From the NCBI GenBank assembly GCA_000711775.1, contig ARYC01003719.1, positions 1 to 64,000 on the forward strand: a stretch of DNA of 64,000 nt, in the 5' to 3' direction. The DNA is from Oxytricha trifallax (taxonomy: Eukaryota; Ciliophora; Spirotrichea; Sporadotrichida; Oxytrichidae). Shown here piece after piece: positions 1-11,899 of this stretch (within the stretch, counting starts at the first letter, position 1; each line of letters opens with the position of its first letter). The translations under genes were made by a program, and so were the position numbers. The notes below the pieces were generated by a model. That model was not told the origin of the DNA. It worked only from the letters and a program-made list of their open reading frames with translations, and made no database searches.

Positions 1-26
1 TGCTTAAAAAAATACTCTTGGGGTTT
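1..26. mobile_element. Terminal inverted repeat of an element lying left of the window
   Basis: The bases up to 26 read TACTCTTGGGGTTT and are followed by TA at 27-28. This is the reverse complement of the AAACCCCAAGAGTA terminus seen at 917, 3044, 34541 and 43691. The bases just inside (GCTTAAAAA) resemble the peptidase-gene end of the full element more than the ORF1 end. Only the last 26 bp are visible, so the element's size cannot be judged. Confidence 0.75.
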
Positions 27-28
27 TA

Positions 29-914
29 TCTTTTTTATATTTTAAATATGCGAATACGATTTTTAATAGTTTTAATAGCCAATCTTAAATTTCTTATCAG
101 AAGAGTTAATGCTACTTTGATTAAGTTATTCACTTTGACTCTAGTCGTTCTGCAAAATATCTGAGCGTATTTTGCTTACTCTCCCAAGCATTTTCTTAAT
201 TCCTCCATATTTTTTATTGCTACTTTAATCCAATATATTCCTGAAGGAACCACAATCTTTGCATGTTTAATATATTTAAAATTTTTTAATCTTTAAAATA
301 TACTATCTTTGCGTAGAAATAAAGAAGATACCTCATCCTAGTTTATAAGCAAAGTCTCATCTAATTCTTCCAAATTCTATATCAAAATTTGATTTACAAT
401 TTAATGACTCTCTTAGGGGTATAATGAGTAATTATCTGTCAAAATACAATCATATAAATATTAAAGAAGAGTGAAAAATGCAAAATTGTAAAATAATAAA
501 TATTATTGTTCAAATAATATGCATCAAATGACTGTAAACAGGATTATCATATTGAGTCTCTTTTAATAAGTATAAAAAAATAATCTTTTTAGGAATGTTT
601 GCCAACTTTTATTGTGCACAACTATAATCTGTGTATTGTCTCAAATTATAATTTACCAGTAAATTCTATTATCAGAAATTTCAAATTAATTAAAAAAAAA
701 ATTATTTTACAAACTAAATCAAACCCAACTATTTAGCCTCTAAAGTATTTAAAAATGAAGTGACAAAGTAATCATTTAATTTATAACCAGTAGAAAAAAC
801 CCATAATTAAACATAGAAAATATGAATCACACTTAATTTTGAGAAACTGTAAAAGAACTATTGCTCTCGATATTTTCGCAGTAATTTTTACTTATATAAT
901 TAACAAAACATAGA
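29..914. other. AT-rich spacer between two element ends
   Basis: About 0.9 kb of AT-rich DNA separates the element end at 26 from the element starting at 917. I see no convincing coding segment, RNA gene or long repeat in it. Confidence 0.6.
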
Positions 915-1060
915 TAAAACCCCAAGAGTAATTTTTTAAGGAATAGAGAGAATGATAAATTAATGAATTAGACTTTAATAAATTTAATTACTGAAAAATG
1001 AAAACTTAGGAGAAATACAAAAGTGGGGGGAAAGTTAAAATATACTAAGCATAAATAATA

Positions 1061-1395
1061 AACAAGGAGCATCCCAGTTCCAAGAAGCTGTTCGTCCCAT
1101 CCCTGATCAGGAAGATGTATCTCTGTCGTGAATGCAGGCTAGTGGCCAGACCTCCTTATGGAGCTGTGACTTAGGGATCTCTGCAGGAGCCTTTACTTGT
1201 AAGTGGGAGATACACTGAGGAAACAATGCCAAGCCACCTCGACCTCCTCGCGACCCTCAGGGGCGGCCTCGACCTCGCCCACAATGCTGTCGAAGGGAGG
1301 GATGAACTGTGGTCCTGATCTATTCATAGTAAGAGACGATCTTGGCGATTCTGGCGTGGGTCTTCCTGCTAGGGTCTGGTGCAGTGGGAGCACTC
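1061..1395 (-). pseudogene. Remnant of the transposon peptidase gene (C-terminal part)
   Basis: Read on the minus strand this matches the stretch of the 41375-43598 gene around 43050-43250. It shares EVEVAW followed by FLSVSP, and the preceding EAAPE is in frame. The flanking parts of that gene, including the putative catalytic region, are gone. It is a leftover of internal deletion and is not expected to function. Confidence 0.8.
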
Positions 1396-2366
1396 CATTT
1401 TCCTATAATGATTTAAGTTTTAATGTTTAAATCTTAATTAATTAAAATAGGGCAGCCGTTAAAACAATAACTAAACCTTAAATTAAACTATTAAACGATC
1501 AAATATTTTAAACTTACAAAATCTCCCAGACTTTTTGCCTTCGAGTTTTTTAGGAAATGTTGAGCTAGAGGGGCCATCTTAAGGTCATTTTGTAGCCCTT
1601 CGAAAACTAGGAGGAACTTGGGCTCGGGGCACACAGCACACGCCCTGGCGGAGTTGCGCTCAATTTTCTTTTTCCCTAAAATTAAAAAAAAAATAAATAT
1701 ATCTAATTGATTAATTGATGATCCCCCAAATGTAATTGGTAAATAAACTAACCCATTCAGACCTCCTTGAGGCTCAGATGCTTCAGAGCATCGACCAAGG
1801 AAGGAGTAAATGCCCAGGTGATCGACCCCATGTCACAATTAGGGGTAAGAAATAATAGTCAGCGGGGGTGCCTGGAAGGTCTTTCCAGGGGAGTGGCTCA
1901 GGAAGATCTGCTTGATCTGTATAAGATTGACTCCTAAGGCTACTAAGCTAAAATCTCTAGATTAGAGGAAATCTCTAAATGAATTCCTAAAAGCACCAGA
2001 AGAAATCCGTGAGGGTAAAGGAATCACTGGCCAAGGGGGGCCCTTATGAACATCTCCTGGAGGTCTTTATCAGCTGGCCTTTTGCTTGGCTTTTTTAGAA
2101 ACTCTTAGTCATTAGGTTATTAGTTGAGTGACCGTTAGGGACTAATCCGTTAATTCTTAGGTTGTTTTATTTTCTCAAGTAATTCCTTCAGCTACCGAGG
2201 AGCTCAGAAGACAGGCAGCCCACTGATGAAGAATCAAACAAAGAATCGACACATTCTCAACCTGCACCCGCTGAGGGCGTCCGCTCCTAATCTTCAAAGT
2301 TTGAAGGCCTCATTGTCTAGTCCATCGTAAAATCCTCAATGGCGGTTGGGGTTTTTCAAGTATCTA

Positions 2367-2801
2367 TCAGGGAGGGCCCCCACCTCTGACCTTGGGCACG
2401 TCTCCATCGTTGTGTCTTCCCATCGTTACTCTCAGGATTGCCTCTCTAGTCAAGTCTCCCTCCATCTCCTTCAAGTAGGCTATGTCGTCGTGAAAGTCCA
2501 GCTTGCGGACTGATAGGTGGAGCTGAATACTGTGGTCTACCATCTCCTGGTAGTGAGTGGTTACATTCCTGCCAAAGATGGTTTGGGCCATGTCGTCAAT
2601 CTCCGTGTATGATCTGAGGACAAAGGATAGGTTGTCCAGCAGGCACCTGAGTCGCGTCCCGAAGATAGCTTCGTCAGGAATATATGAGGGCTCGAGTTAG
2701 GCGCGGAGGGTGGGCGGCAGCAGGTGGGGGTCGAGCTCCACCGATGAGGACGAGAGGAAAGGTATGATTCTGTGAGATAATTGATTCTCAGGGCTCAGCA
2801 T
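2367..2801 (-). CDS. Transposon ORF1 protein, second copy, slightly shortened
   Basis: An ATG at 2801 (minus strand) opens a 144-residue frame nearly identical to ORF1 of the full element (34789-35280, 163 residues), including one internal TAA read as Gln. The frame ends in TGA at 2369-2367, exactly where the full element has TAA (Gln), so this copy lacks the last 18-19 residues. Function is unknown; no domain is recognised. It is notable that this is the only gene left nearly whole in a copy that lost everything else, either by chance or because ORF1 or its DNA is needed in cis. Confidence 0.75.
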
Positions 2802-3046
2802 CTTTAAATGTGGCAGCGATATTGATAATAATAATTAAGGGTATATATATGAGAATAAAATTTAATCAGATCAGGCTTTAAAAGTTGGTTGCTTTTTGAT
2901 TTGTGAAGACCCCCCTATATATATATATATATTAGTACTTATTTAATTTTACATAAAGCAACCAAAGTTCTTTTAATAATTAAAATATAGTAATTAATTT
3001 AAATTCAAATTCAACTTAATTCAAAAAAAATACTCTTGGGGTTTTA

Positions 3047-3835
3047 TCAATTATAAAATTAATTATTTTGAATATCAAAAAAATAATCATTATTTTCATT
3101 ATCTATTTTATAATAATTTATCTATAATTCTTTAAATTGTTCATAATTTTCATGAATTTTCAATCCGAGTTATAGCATAATTGCATTTGATGTTAAACAA
3201 TAGAATTTTAGAAGCCTTGAGTAAATTGCACTTACATTTATTTCTTCTTTTCCTAAAATTTCTAGCATCTTAAATTTTAGGCAGAGTACCTTTTTAGGAA
3301 AAGAAAATAATACATTAAAAAATGGAAAATATATCAATTTTATGGAACAAACCATAATTATGAGTGTTTTAATAAACTGTTGAATTATTGGCATGCATGG
3401 TTTAAAATAATTCTCTTATTAAAATATTTTATTTTTTTACTTAATCATGATAGTTTATAATTATAAATAATATATGATGATTTATATTTAGTTAATTAAT
3501 GAATATATAAGAAATGATGAAATTAATAATTTATATATAGAATAGATTTGGAAAATTCAACAAAATTAAATTGTTTAGTGTAAATTAGTCCTCTTTTTGT
3601 GTTTATTTTTTATTTATACTTAATATTGATAATGTTCTAGAATTAAAAATTTTCCTTAAATATTTATTTATTTAAAATATATTTCTTATAATTCACTCAT
3701 AGCATATTTATTATTAAATCGATTAATAATAATTATTAATTTATAAAATAAGCATCATATTACGTATTCTTCCAAACTTTAATTAATTATATACTATAGC
3801 AAAAAATAACATTTAAAATTATTAAATTTGATCTT
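3047..3835. other. AT-rich spacer
   Basis: Very AT-rich DNA. The one standard-code frame here (about 3170-3394, minus) has the composition of random AT sequence. Nothing is supported. Confidence 0.5.
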
Positions 3836-3837
3836 TT

Positions 3838-5545
3838 TGTTTGAATGAATTACTCTGTTGTCCCTGGTAATTAGGATTCCAATTGGCAAGCGTTTAAAAA
3901 TATTCATCCATTGTAAATTCAACTGCTTTTGCTCTAAGTAGCTCTTAAAAACTTAATCTTTAATCCCCTTGGCATCATATGAAAATTTAAAAGCAAACGC
4001 TGCCATAATAATATGCAATAAAACAGTTTTCTATTATGATAGAGATGGAATAATTTAAAATGCCAAAGTCATAATCGAGATCTTAGTGCCAATAGTTAAA
4101 TCTAGAAAAATTAGTTTGTCAAGGAATCTAAAGTGGTGAAAGCTTACTGTTATTTATATAAAAAGAGTTAATAAGCTAAAATTTAGAAAATTAAGAGGAA
4201 TTAATTGTGTAATCAAGAATTTAAACATTATGGTCTATTGGGGAATTAAGACAAATAACTAAATATGAGTTTATTGATAAATATGGAGATTTGATTGTGA
4301 GATATGTTATTTATAAAAAACCCCAAGATATTCTGACTCTCTCAACCTAATTATTATCTGCAAGTTTAACTTATCTGAACTAAAAACATTGAAAACTTAT
4401 CCCCTCAAACTTCAGAAAGCTTTTGAGCAATCTATTATGCCCCATTTATTTATATTTTTAATTAAAATAATAAGTATAAATTAAATCTTAATATTTTTCA
4501 TTTAAATTGTAATAAATATATCATTAATTTAACCTCTCTATAGAAAATACCTTTAATACGAGTCTATTTTTAATTTTTAGTAATATTAATAAATTAAATG
4601 CCGCTATTAATTATTAAAATTGAATATATAATAAATGGGGCTTCAAGAAAGCCCTATTTTAAGCCTTGAATTAAGAATGGGCTCATATAGTTATAAAAAT
4701 GCTCTAACTGGGTAATATTTCAATGTGCTCAGCTAATTAATGGCAAATATCAAAGATGTAAAAATTACGAAGCACGTCAGATATTCTGGGGAAATTCATA
4801 ATTAGAACAGTCAATTATCCCCCAAAAATAGCTCTATGGGTACATATGCTTATGCATTCTTAATTATGTCCCTTGATATATAGTCCATTAAAATTCATTT
4901 TCTTTAATAAATACATTGAATTTCAAGAATTTTAGCTTATTCATTATTTATTTTTTAAAAAAAGTTATTGAATAGAGCGTAGATTGATAAAAGACCCCAT
5001 GTTATCAAATTTAATATTAAGGAATCAAAATTTGTGACAGTCAAGATAAAAATATAATTTATACTATTTATAAACTATTTTTGAAAAAAATTTATTAATC
5101 AAATCAAGAAAATGTCTATGTAAATATGATTAATAAAAAGAGCTCCAAAGATGACAATATGCCTAAAAACCTCATTTATATCAACGTTTAGATTTTATTA
5201 TAAATATTTAAAATTTATCATTAAAGAATATTCACATATTTTATTATATATAGATTTTGAGCTTGCAAGTAATTTTGGTTATTATTAAAATATTTGCAGA
5301 GATAATTTACTAGGATTTTTTTAACTTAATATATTTTAAACAATAATGGTTTAACCTCCCGCACTAAAATTATAATACTAGCCGCTGCTTGTAGAGGTGG
5401 CCATATTAATGAATTATTGAGCTTGAGAATTTGGCGTGATGAAGTTATAATAAGTCAGGTATCTTGTATGGGCGTAGTAAGATAATACACCTATAAACAG
5501 TGGAACAAACCTTGTGAAGTAAATGCTTCTTTCATGTTTTAAAAG
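3838..5545 (-). CDS. Interrupted gene: PAS-domain, histidine-kinase-like membrane protein (partial)
   Basis: Three minus-strand islands read as protein when TAA/TAG are Gln. Island 1 (about 5545-5340, N-terminal side) starts with the hydrophobic FVPLFIGVLSYYAHTRY, followed by a polar stretch ending SSGQYYNFSAGG. Islands around 4860-4690 and 4440-4320 are less certain. Island 3 (about 4012-3838) contains LPIGILITRDNRVI, the usual start of a PAS domain, preceded by a polar helix. In ciliates this order (membrane segments, then PAS) is typical of large PAS/histidine-kinase-type proteins. No kinase core is visible here, so the kinase label is inference from architecture. The AT-rich gaps are probably IESs or introns; I did not find their pointers. 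An alternative is a PAS-containing cyclase. Confidence 0.4.
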
Positions 5546-8500
5546 AAATTCATAAGCATTTATAAATAAACATCATTATTAAAGTTATAAAAAACATTAA
5601 AAATATAGTTATTCATGCATGCGCACTGCCAGAAATATTAAATAAATAAACACTAATTTGATTTTGCAAGAAAGTAAAATGCGATAACTGATATATGATA
5701 CATAATTTTGTGATAATTTTTCTCTGCATCAAAGAATAAGTAAAATAGTAAATTTTTATTTATCGAATAAATTATACTTACTAATATGAATTTATTAAAA
5801 TTAGTAAACATTTATATTGAAGAAATTTTTATTAAAAACAATATAATGTAGACTATTTAAATTGTGTTAAGGTAAAAAAACTAGAAAAAAATCCATTTTA
5901 AACTGATTTATAATTAAAATATACAGTTATTTGACAAAACATCAGTTGTCTTAACTTCATAAATTTTAAGTTCATTTTTGTAGAATAGATTATTTTATAA
6001 AAGCTATTAAAAATAAATCCATTTTAAGAAATTTAGTATATTTTAATTTATGAAAAATTATAGATAAACTTCCTTTAATAAAATTTATTAGAAATTATTC
6101 AGATCATATATATATTTGAAATTTATATTAAATAGTCGCTTCATTATAATGATTGTAAACAAAAATCAAAAAGTAAAAAAGATTATGACGATGAACAAAA
6201 TATTCTTTATTATTCAAACAAGACAGTCATTAGTTTGAGATATTTTTTAGCAAAAACTCGGCAACTTTCAACCTTGAAATTTAGTTCTTCTTCCTACTCC
6301 TCGTTTTTATTTATCTTTCTGAAAAAACTATCAATTCTCTCATATTTTATTTAATTTATACTGAAATAAAAATAGCAAAATAAATTTAAAATTGGAATTA
6401 ATTAAAATCTGATTTTTTTCACTATTCTTTAATCTTTAAAAATTGAATATTTATAAAATATTGTTCATATTAATTGTTTTAATGAATTTTTTTAAAAAAT
6501 TTAAAATAAGAAGTTTTTTGTATCTGATATTTAATAACCATTTTATTACTATTTTGATAAAATAAATTTTAATTTGATTTTATATTACTTTCTCTATTTT
6601 ATAAACTTACAAACATTTAATTTTGTTCATATTTCTGAATTGATTTGTTTTTCTTCCCCAATTTAATGCTTTTACTTGAACTATTTTTCGTGAAAATGCC
6701 ATTAAATTTGGGCGAGCCAAAATGAGATGTTTTGAGGTTACTACTCGTGTTATAAACCTTCTTAAAGTCCATTCTTTACTTATTTGGAGTATTAAAAGGA
6801 AAATGTACTAAACATTAATAAAATTGTTAAAATCAAACAATAAAAGTTATGTATGTATTGATAAATAGAATTTAGTTTTTTGCTTTTTTTTTTAAACTTT
6901 AAGAGTCAGTATATTTTGAGTAAAAATAATCTGGTAGTCTATATATTAATATTAATAAAATGGCCTATCTATTGCGTGTTACTGTGTTTACTATAATTGT
7001 TATTTGAGGCATTTCGGTTGTCAAAAGATCTCTGGTTCGAATAGTGACTCTCATCAAACAAATTCGCTGTATATTCAAATTTGTCATTATCTTTTTCTTG
7101 AGAGACTACTTCTGATTTTTCTTAACTTTAATTAGCATATTTATTTCCCGTTTTTTATCTTTTTATTAAAAGTAATAAAATATTTGAAATTTAAACTTTT
7201 GTCGGAACTTTCCATATATTTTAATTAGCTTCGCTTAGACTATTAATAATACTATAATATCAATTAATATTAACTGATGGTGGCATAAGTCAAAAAGATG
7301 AAGTACAAATTAAATAACTATCTGGCTGGCTTAAGCCCCAGTATTAATTTCCATAAAGCTTTAAATAATAGAAATAACATCTATAACTAGGTTTAAATTA
7401 AATATCAAACACTAAATAATATAAATTTTGTTTGCTGCCATGAAGAGGGAAATGCTGTGGCTTTGAGTTTGGACAGGGCAATAATTTGGTCGATCTGCTA
7501 ACATTATTTAAACATTATAAATGGGAGTATATCGAAGTTATGCTGTTCTGTAAAAAATAATTTATATGCTTAGTTTATTGGCTCTTTTGCTGATTTGATA
7601 TGGCAAAAAATAGCGATATTATTATAATAACTATTTTAATTTAATTAACTAGGAATATTTGTTTGACTATTTAAATTTCTTCTTAAATGATTATAATTTT
7701 ATAAACTTTAATACAAGTCATAAGCGTATATTACAAAAAAGTATAAATTATAACTTTTATATTTATAAATATTTTTTTGAGTTTCATGTATAATAATACT
7801 CTTTTCAAATTCAATATCAATAATAATAATGTATATCATTTAAAACTATCATTGATTACTGATAAAAGCAATTTATATGGGAAATTAATATTTTATTAAC
7901 ATATATATATATATATATATACAAATGTTAAAATATGGGTTTCTAGGAGGTTAGATTGGCAATTAAAAATATAAATATAAGTTTTTAGCTATTTATTTGT
8001 ATTTATACATAATATCGCAAGAATCAAGCTAGATAAATTGAAATTATATCAAGTTATTATTAGTTAACTTTATTGAATATTGCTTCACCAAACTTAAAAA
8101 TTAATAAAAGAATAAATCCAGGCTTACAATAACTTTGAAATAAACTGAGATTGATAAATTTATTGGCAAACATATAAATACCTTTTATTAATATTACAAA
8201 AAATATTCATATTGATATAATAATTACAGGATAAATATAAAGAATTTTTAATTTACAATTTGATGAAAACCATTAATTTGATCTAAAATTGTAAAAAAAT
8301 ATTGCTATTATTTTCTCTCTTATGTTAATATTTTTTTTAAAGAGAATTTTAATTTATTTCTTCTAAAATTCCGAATTCCAAAATTTTATCTTAAATTTCG
8401 TATTTAAAATTCATAATTTATATATTTTTTATATTTATGTAAAATACCAATTTATATACTTAACTTTATATTAATTATTCTTTCAAGTCCTTATTTTATG

Positions 8501-9080
8501 TTTAACCAACAAAACCCCTAAACCAACCTCTTTATATCAGAATTTCTTATATTGCTAATATTTCAAGAAATGTAGAAATTTAAAATTAATCAAATTTAAT
8601 AATTAAATTCAAAATATAAAAACAATGCGAATAAATAGAAAAGAAATCACTCGTTTAACAATATAAATTTTTATGCTTTTCTCGATACTACAAATCTATA
8701 CATGTGGGAATCTGTTCCTGTAATTAAAGTATAAATATAATAATTAATTTTAATTAAAATATTAAATAATTATAAATAATTAAATATATAATCTTCGTAT
8801 AAGAAACAATTAACACCCTATTGTGGAGTAAAAATCACATAATAATAATCCAGAAAATTAATTGAATTTGAGAAAATTTTAATTTTATTAAAATTTAATT
8901 TATCTAGTTAATACTTGTATTGACTGATAAGTTTGTAATTTGTAAAGAAGTGGATTAAATTATTTTAATTACAAAGTTTTAACACAATTATTTCATGAGT
9001 TTATGAAAATATATTATTGAGTATTTTATTATTACAAAAATGTAAATCACATTAGTATTTCTCTTTAATTTTTAATTTAC
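5546..9080. other. Long AT-rich region, possible isolated minus-strand island
   Basis: Mostly very AT-rich DNA with short homopolymer and AT runs (for example 7902-7921). One minus-strand stretch near 7545-7440 reads ADRPNYCPVQTQSHSISLF in a GC-richer patch and may be an isolated macronuclear-destined segment. Nothing else is supported. Confidence 0.35.
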
Positions 9081-9086
9081 AATAAT

Positions 9087-9300
9087 TTTGCGATTTTGAC
9101 CAGGATTGCCTTTACCCAGACGAATATTGCAATGAAGATGGACTTTGCCTTACTGATTATTCTCTATACGCTCATAATCCATGTGCCGCTAATTGATATA
9201 CACTATCTCAACAACCGATTACTACACATAATAAGTATCATTAGAGAAGAGGAGATTGATATGATAAACTATAAATATTACGAAAATTAAACAAATGAAG
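9087..9300 (+). CDS. Cys-rich protein fragment
   Basis: In one plus-strand frame the sequence gives a short Cys-rich stretch (DCLYPDEYCNEDGLC, then NPCAAN before TGA near 9200). The even Cys spacing looks like a small disulfide-rich extracellular repeat. The stretch is an island in AT-rich DNA, so start, end and neighbouring segments are not known. A second frame through the same DNA is open for 64 codons in the standard code but is hydrophobic and less protein-like. Function is unknown. Confidence 0.3.
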
Positions 9301-9999
9301 CATAAAAAGTGGGAGAAGTTTCCAGCACTTTTTTTATAAATGTAAAATTAATAAATTCTACATAAATTCAAAAATTGTATATATTTATGCCCAACAAATA
9401 TTTAGAGGATATTGATGTATGATAGGAAGAGTATTACCTTAAGTTTAGAAAATATCTAGCAGATTTAAGAACAAGTGGAATTATCTCAAATACTTAAAAA
9501 ATATATATACTACATAAATTCCAGCCTTACATGCCAAAGAGTTCTTAGATGACTTGTATTCAGAATAAACGAGATAGTGATTGGAAAGTGCTTAGAATCC
9601 ATGCTAATAGAGATATTGACAAATTCATTTAATACTTAAGCATAATATAATAATGAAAATAGTCCGCAGATTAGTTCAAAGTTCCTAAAAAGATTAATTT
9701 AATTAAAATTTTTAGTGCAGAAAACTTCCCTAAAATTTTTTTAAATCATAAATCAGTGCAGGAAACTTCCTCCACCCAAAGTGATAGTATATCTCATAAA
9801 AGAATAAAGTGTTTATTTATTTAATTTAAGAAGTTTATTCTTGAAATGTGCATAACTTTTTCATCACAATTAAATGAATATACAAAGCAAAATGGAAATC
9901 AATTTTAATAAATATATTAAAGAAACAATAATAACTATTCAATTATTTCAAGTAATTTTTTAACTTTCTTCCTCCTGTGAGTAAATTCATTATATTACT

Positions 10000-10056
10000 C
10001 AAAAATCAGTTTAGTATAAAATTTTAAATTAAAATTTTATACTAAACTGATTTTTG
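10000..10056. repeat. Perfect 57-nt palindrome
   Basis: Two 28-nt arms around one central base (10028). The left arm begins CAAAAATCAGTTTAG and the right arm ends CTAAACTGATTTTTG. Arms this long and perfect are not expected by chance even in AT-rich DNA. It may be the footprint of a small fold-back element. I see no gene nearby it would serve. Confidence 0.85.
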
Positions 10057-10364
10057 CACTTAGAATTAAATATAACGACTCTTAATTCGTAATGAAAAAT
10101 GCTTAAAGTCTAAAATTCTCAATGAATATTCATAAACTTACATTATTAGAAAACTTTAAATTTAGAGACGAATTTTTTTATCCAAAAAAATATTTTACGG
10201 GTTTATATTAAAATAAGCAATTTATTTTAAGCATAATAATTCTTAAACTAAACACATTTTTCAAATTTAATTACTGTTGAAATATTGTTGCTAAGTTTAT
10301 TTAATTAATTTAGAAAGCTTTTATACCTTTTTTAAGTTTATAATCAAATTTATTTTTTACTGAA

Positions 10365-11035
10365 CTTAGTTTGAGGAGATTGTTTTTATTTATTGCTATT
10401 TACATTTTTGTTAGATTATTTGCTTTTCTTTTTCTTTTTATTTGTCTTTTTAGGGCTATTCTTGTTTTGAGGGGAGCTTGGTGCTTGGGTAGTATTAGCA
10501 TCATATATTCAAAATTATTAAAAATTTTTTATACGAAAATGTTTATCAAATTCATAGTAACTTATACCCACATTTTAATTATAATTTATTATTTAATAAA
10601 ATTATTATTTAAAAAAATCAGTATTTCTCATTCTATAATCGTTATCTTCCAAGAACAAATCCTCAAAAGCGCTGTCTATATCTTACACCATCATATGTGG
10701 ATGTTTTTTATTATAACCCCCAGGTAAATCATTTGCATTCATACTATTCTTTTGTTATTTTAAAGGGGAATACAATCCAGTTGGTTTTAACTTCAAATTC
10801 AAAATGTTATTGCTTGTGTTATTCGTAGAAAATGGCTTAGTTTGAGGGAATTGTTGCTGGTTTCTTGGAGCATTTTACTAATTCATATCTGTTAAGAGAT
10901 TGTTTGTGTTCAAGTTTAGGTCTGAGAAGAGTTTTTGGGGATGGTTGCCGTTGAAGAGGAAATAGGAGGGCTTGTATTATTAGTAATTAGGGGTTTCTTA
11001 AGGATTATTTGGGGTGTTTAAAAATATTAATTCAA
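10365..11035 (-). CDS. Q/N/P/K-rich C-terminal tail, probably of the large surface protein
   Basis: On the minus strand, 11030 down to about 10600 reads as a hydrophilic protein with frequent TAA/TAG = Gln: TPNNPQETPNYQQYKPSYF near the start, FSTNNTSNNILNLKL in the middle, DIDSAFEDLFLEDNDYRM near the end. After an AT-rich gap, 10500-10365 adds a Lys-rich stretch (NKNSPKKTNKKKKKSK). This is disordered and cytoplasmic-looking. It lies directly downstream, in sense, of the membrane block at 11900-13865, so I take it as the cytoplasmic tail of the same protein. The opposite-strand hydrophobic frame at 10371-10727 is its shadow. Confidence 0.5.
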
Positions 11036-11899
11036 AATAATATAAAAAATTAATTAAAATATATTCCTAAGTTAAAAATCAGATTAAATAAATTGAAATG
11101 TAATAAGTAAGTCAGGAAAAAAAATCAAATTAATTATATTTACATAAATCTAAAATTAAATGATTTAAAAATTAATTATAAAAATATAAATAAATCTGCA
11201 GATTATAGTTTGGTTTGATCATAGAAATATCTAAATTTGTGGGGGAATCTGAAAGATTTGTCAACTTCTTAAAACTTTAAAAATTATTATTTTTCACATT
11301 CTTAGTTGATTATTGTTAAGATGAAAACAAATATTTTAATTATTTAAAAATTTCTATAGAAATTTCCTGTTATTATTAGAGAAAATTAATTGACAATTAT
11401 TTCAGAATATAAAAATGTTATTCATCAATATTGAATCTTTAAAACTTTTAATTAAGTTACTTTAAAAATTAATTATGGCAATGTATTAGAACTTTTTGTC
11501 AGATTTTAAATTTTATTGTATGCAATGTGATTTATTAATTATTCTAATTTATTAAATATATTATAAATAGATGAAAATGCTGATCGAGTATCTAAACTTT
11601 AATATTTTTGGCTTACATTCATATATTTCTAAGTTACTAATTTATTCTGATTCATTTTGTATTTCCTTATCATATTTCTTAATCCTATTACGTTGAAGTA
11701 ATATATATATATATAATAAATTCTTAATTAAATAAAAATAAATGAATCTATAGCCTATATAAAAACAAATATGCATGTCTTATTAAAAAGTTTTTCCATT
11801 TATAAAAAATAATAATTAAGAGATATTTTTAAAAATCTATAAATAAATGTTGTCATTTGATTATATTTCTATATATTATTATATGATTGAAGTAAATCA

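Larger units (their letters stand above)
917..3044 (-). mobile_element. Non-autonomous, internally deleted copy of the 9-kb TA transposon
   Basis: It starts AAACCCCAAGAGTAA at 917 and ends TACTCTTGGGGTTT at 3044, with TA on both sides (915-916, 3045-3046), as expected for a Tc1/mariner-type insertion. Its parts match the element at 34541-43691 in reverse order: terminus and peptidase-gene remnant (917-1395), the transposase-peptidase spacer (about 1430-1700), the transposase 3' end (about 1759-1830), then the ORF2 5' part, ORF1 and the other terminus (about 2035-3044). Most of ORF2, ORF3, the reverse gene and the transposase are missing. A block at about 1862-2010 matches 39180-39330 in the same orientation although the rest of the copy is inverted, so it has been flipped internally. 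Near the ORF1 end lies an AT dinucleotide run (about 2917-2931), also present in the full copy. Confidence 0.9.

Noticed and set aside
4315-4330. AAACCCCAAGATA, similar to the transposon terminus
   Set aside because: It falls within a minus-strand stretch that reads as protein (ESEY or VRISWGF depending on frame), lacks the subterminal sequence of the element, and differs after AAGA.
6995-7060. GGTTCGAAT, resembling a tRNA T-loop / B box
   Set aside because: The flanking bases do not form a T-stem and no acceptor or anticodon stem can be drawn around it.
7900-7922. AT dinucleotide run as a possible replication origin or promoter
   Set aside because: Such runs are frequent in this AT-rich DNA and nothing ties this one to a function.
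10371-10727. Hydrophobic 118-codon frame on the plus strand in the standard code
   Set aside because: The minus strand of the same DNA gives a Lys/Asn/Gln-rich protein-like reading consistent with its neighbours; the plus frame is its shadow.
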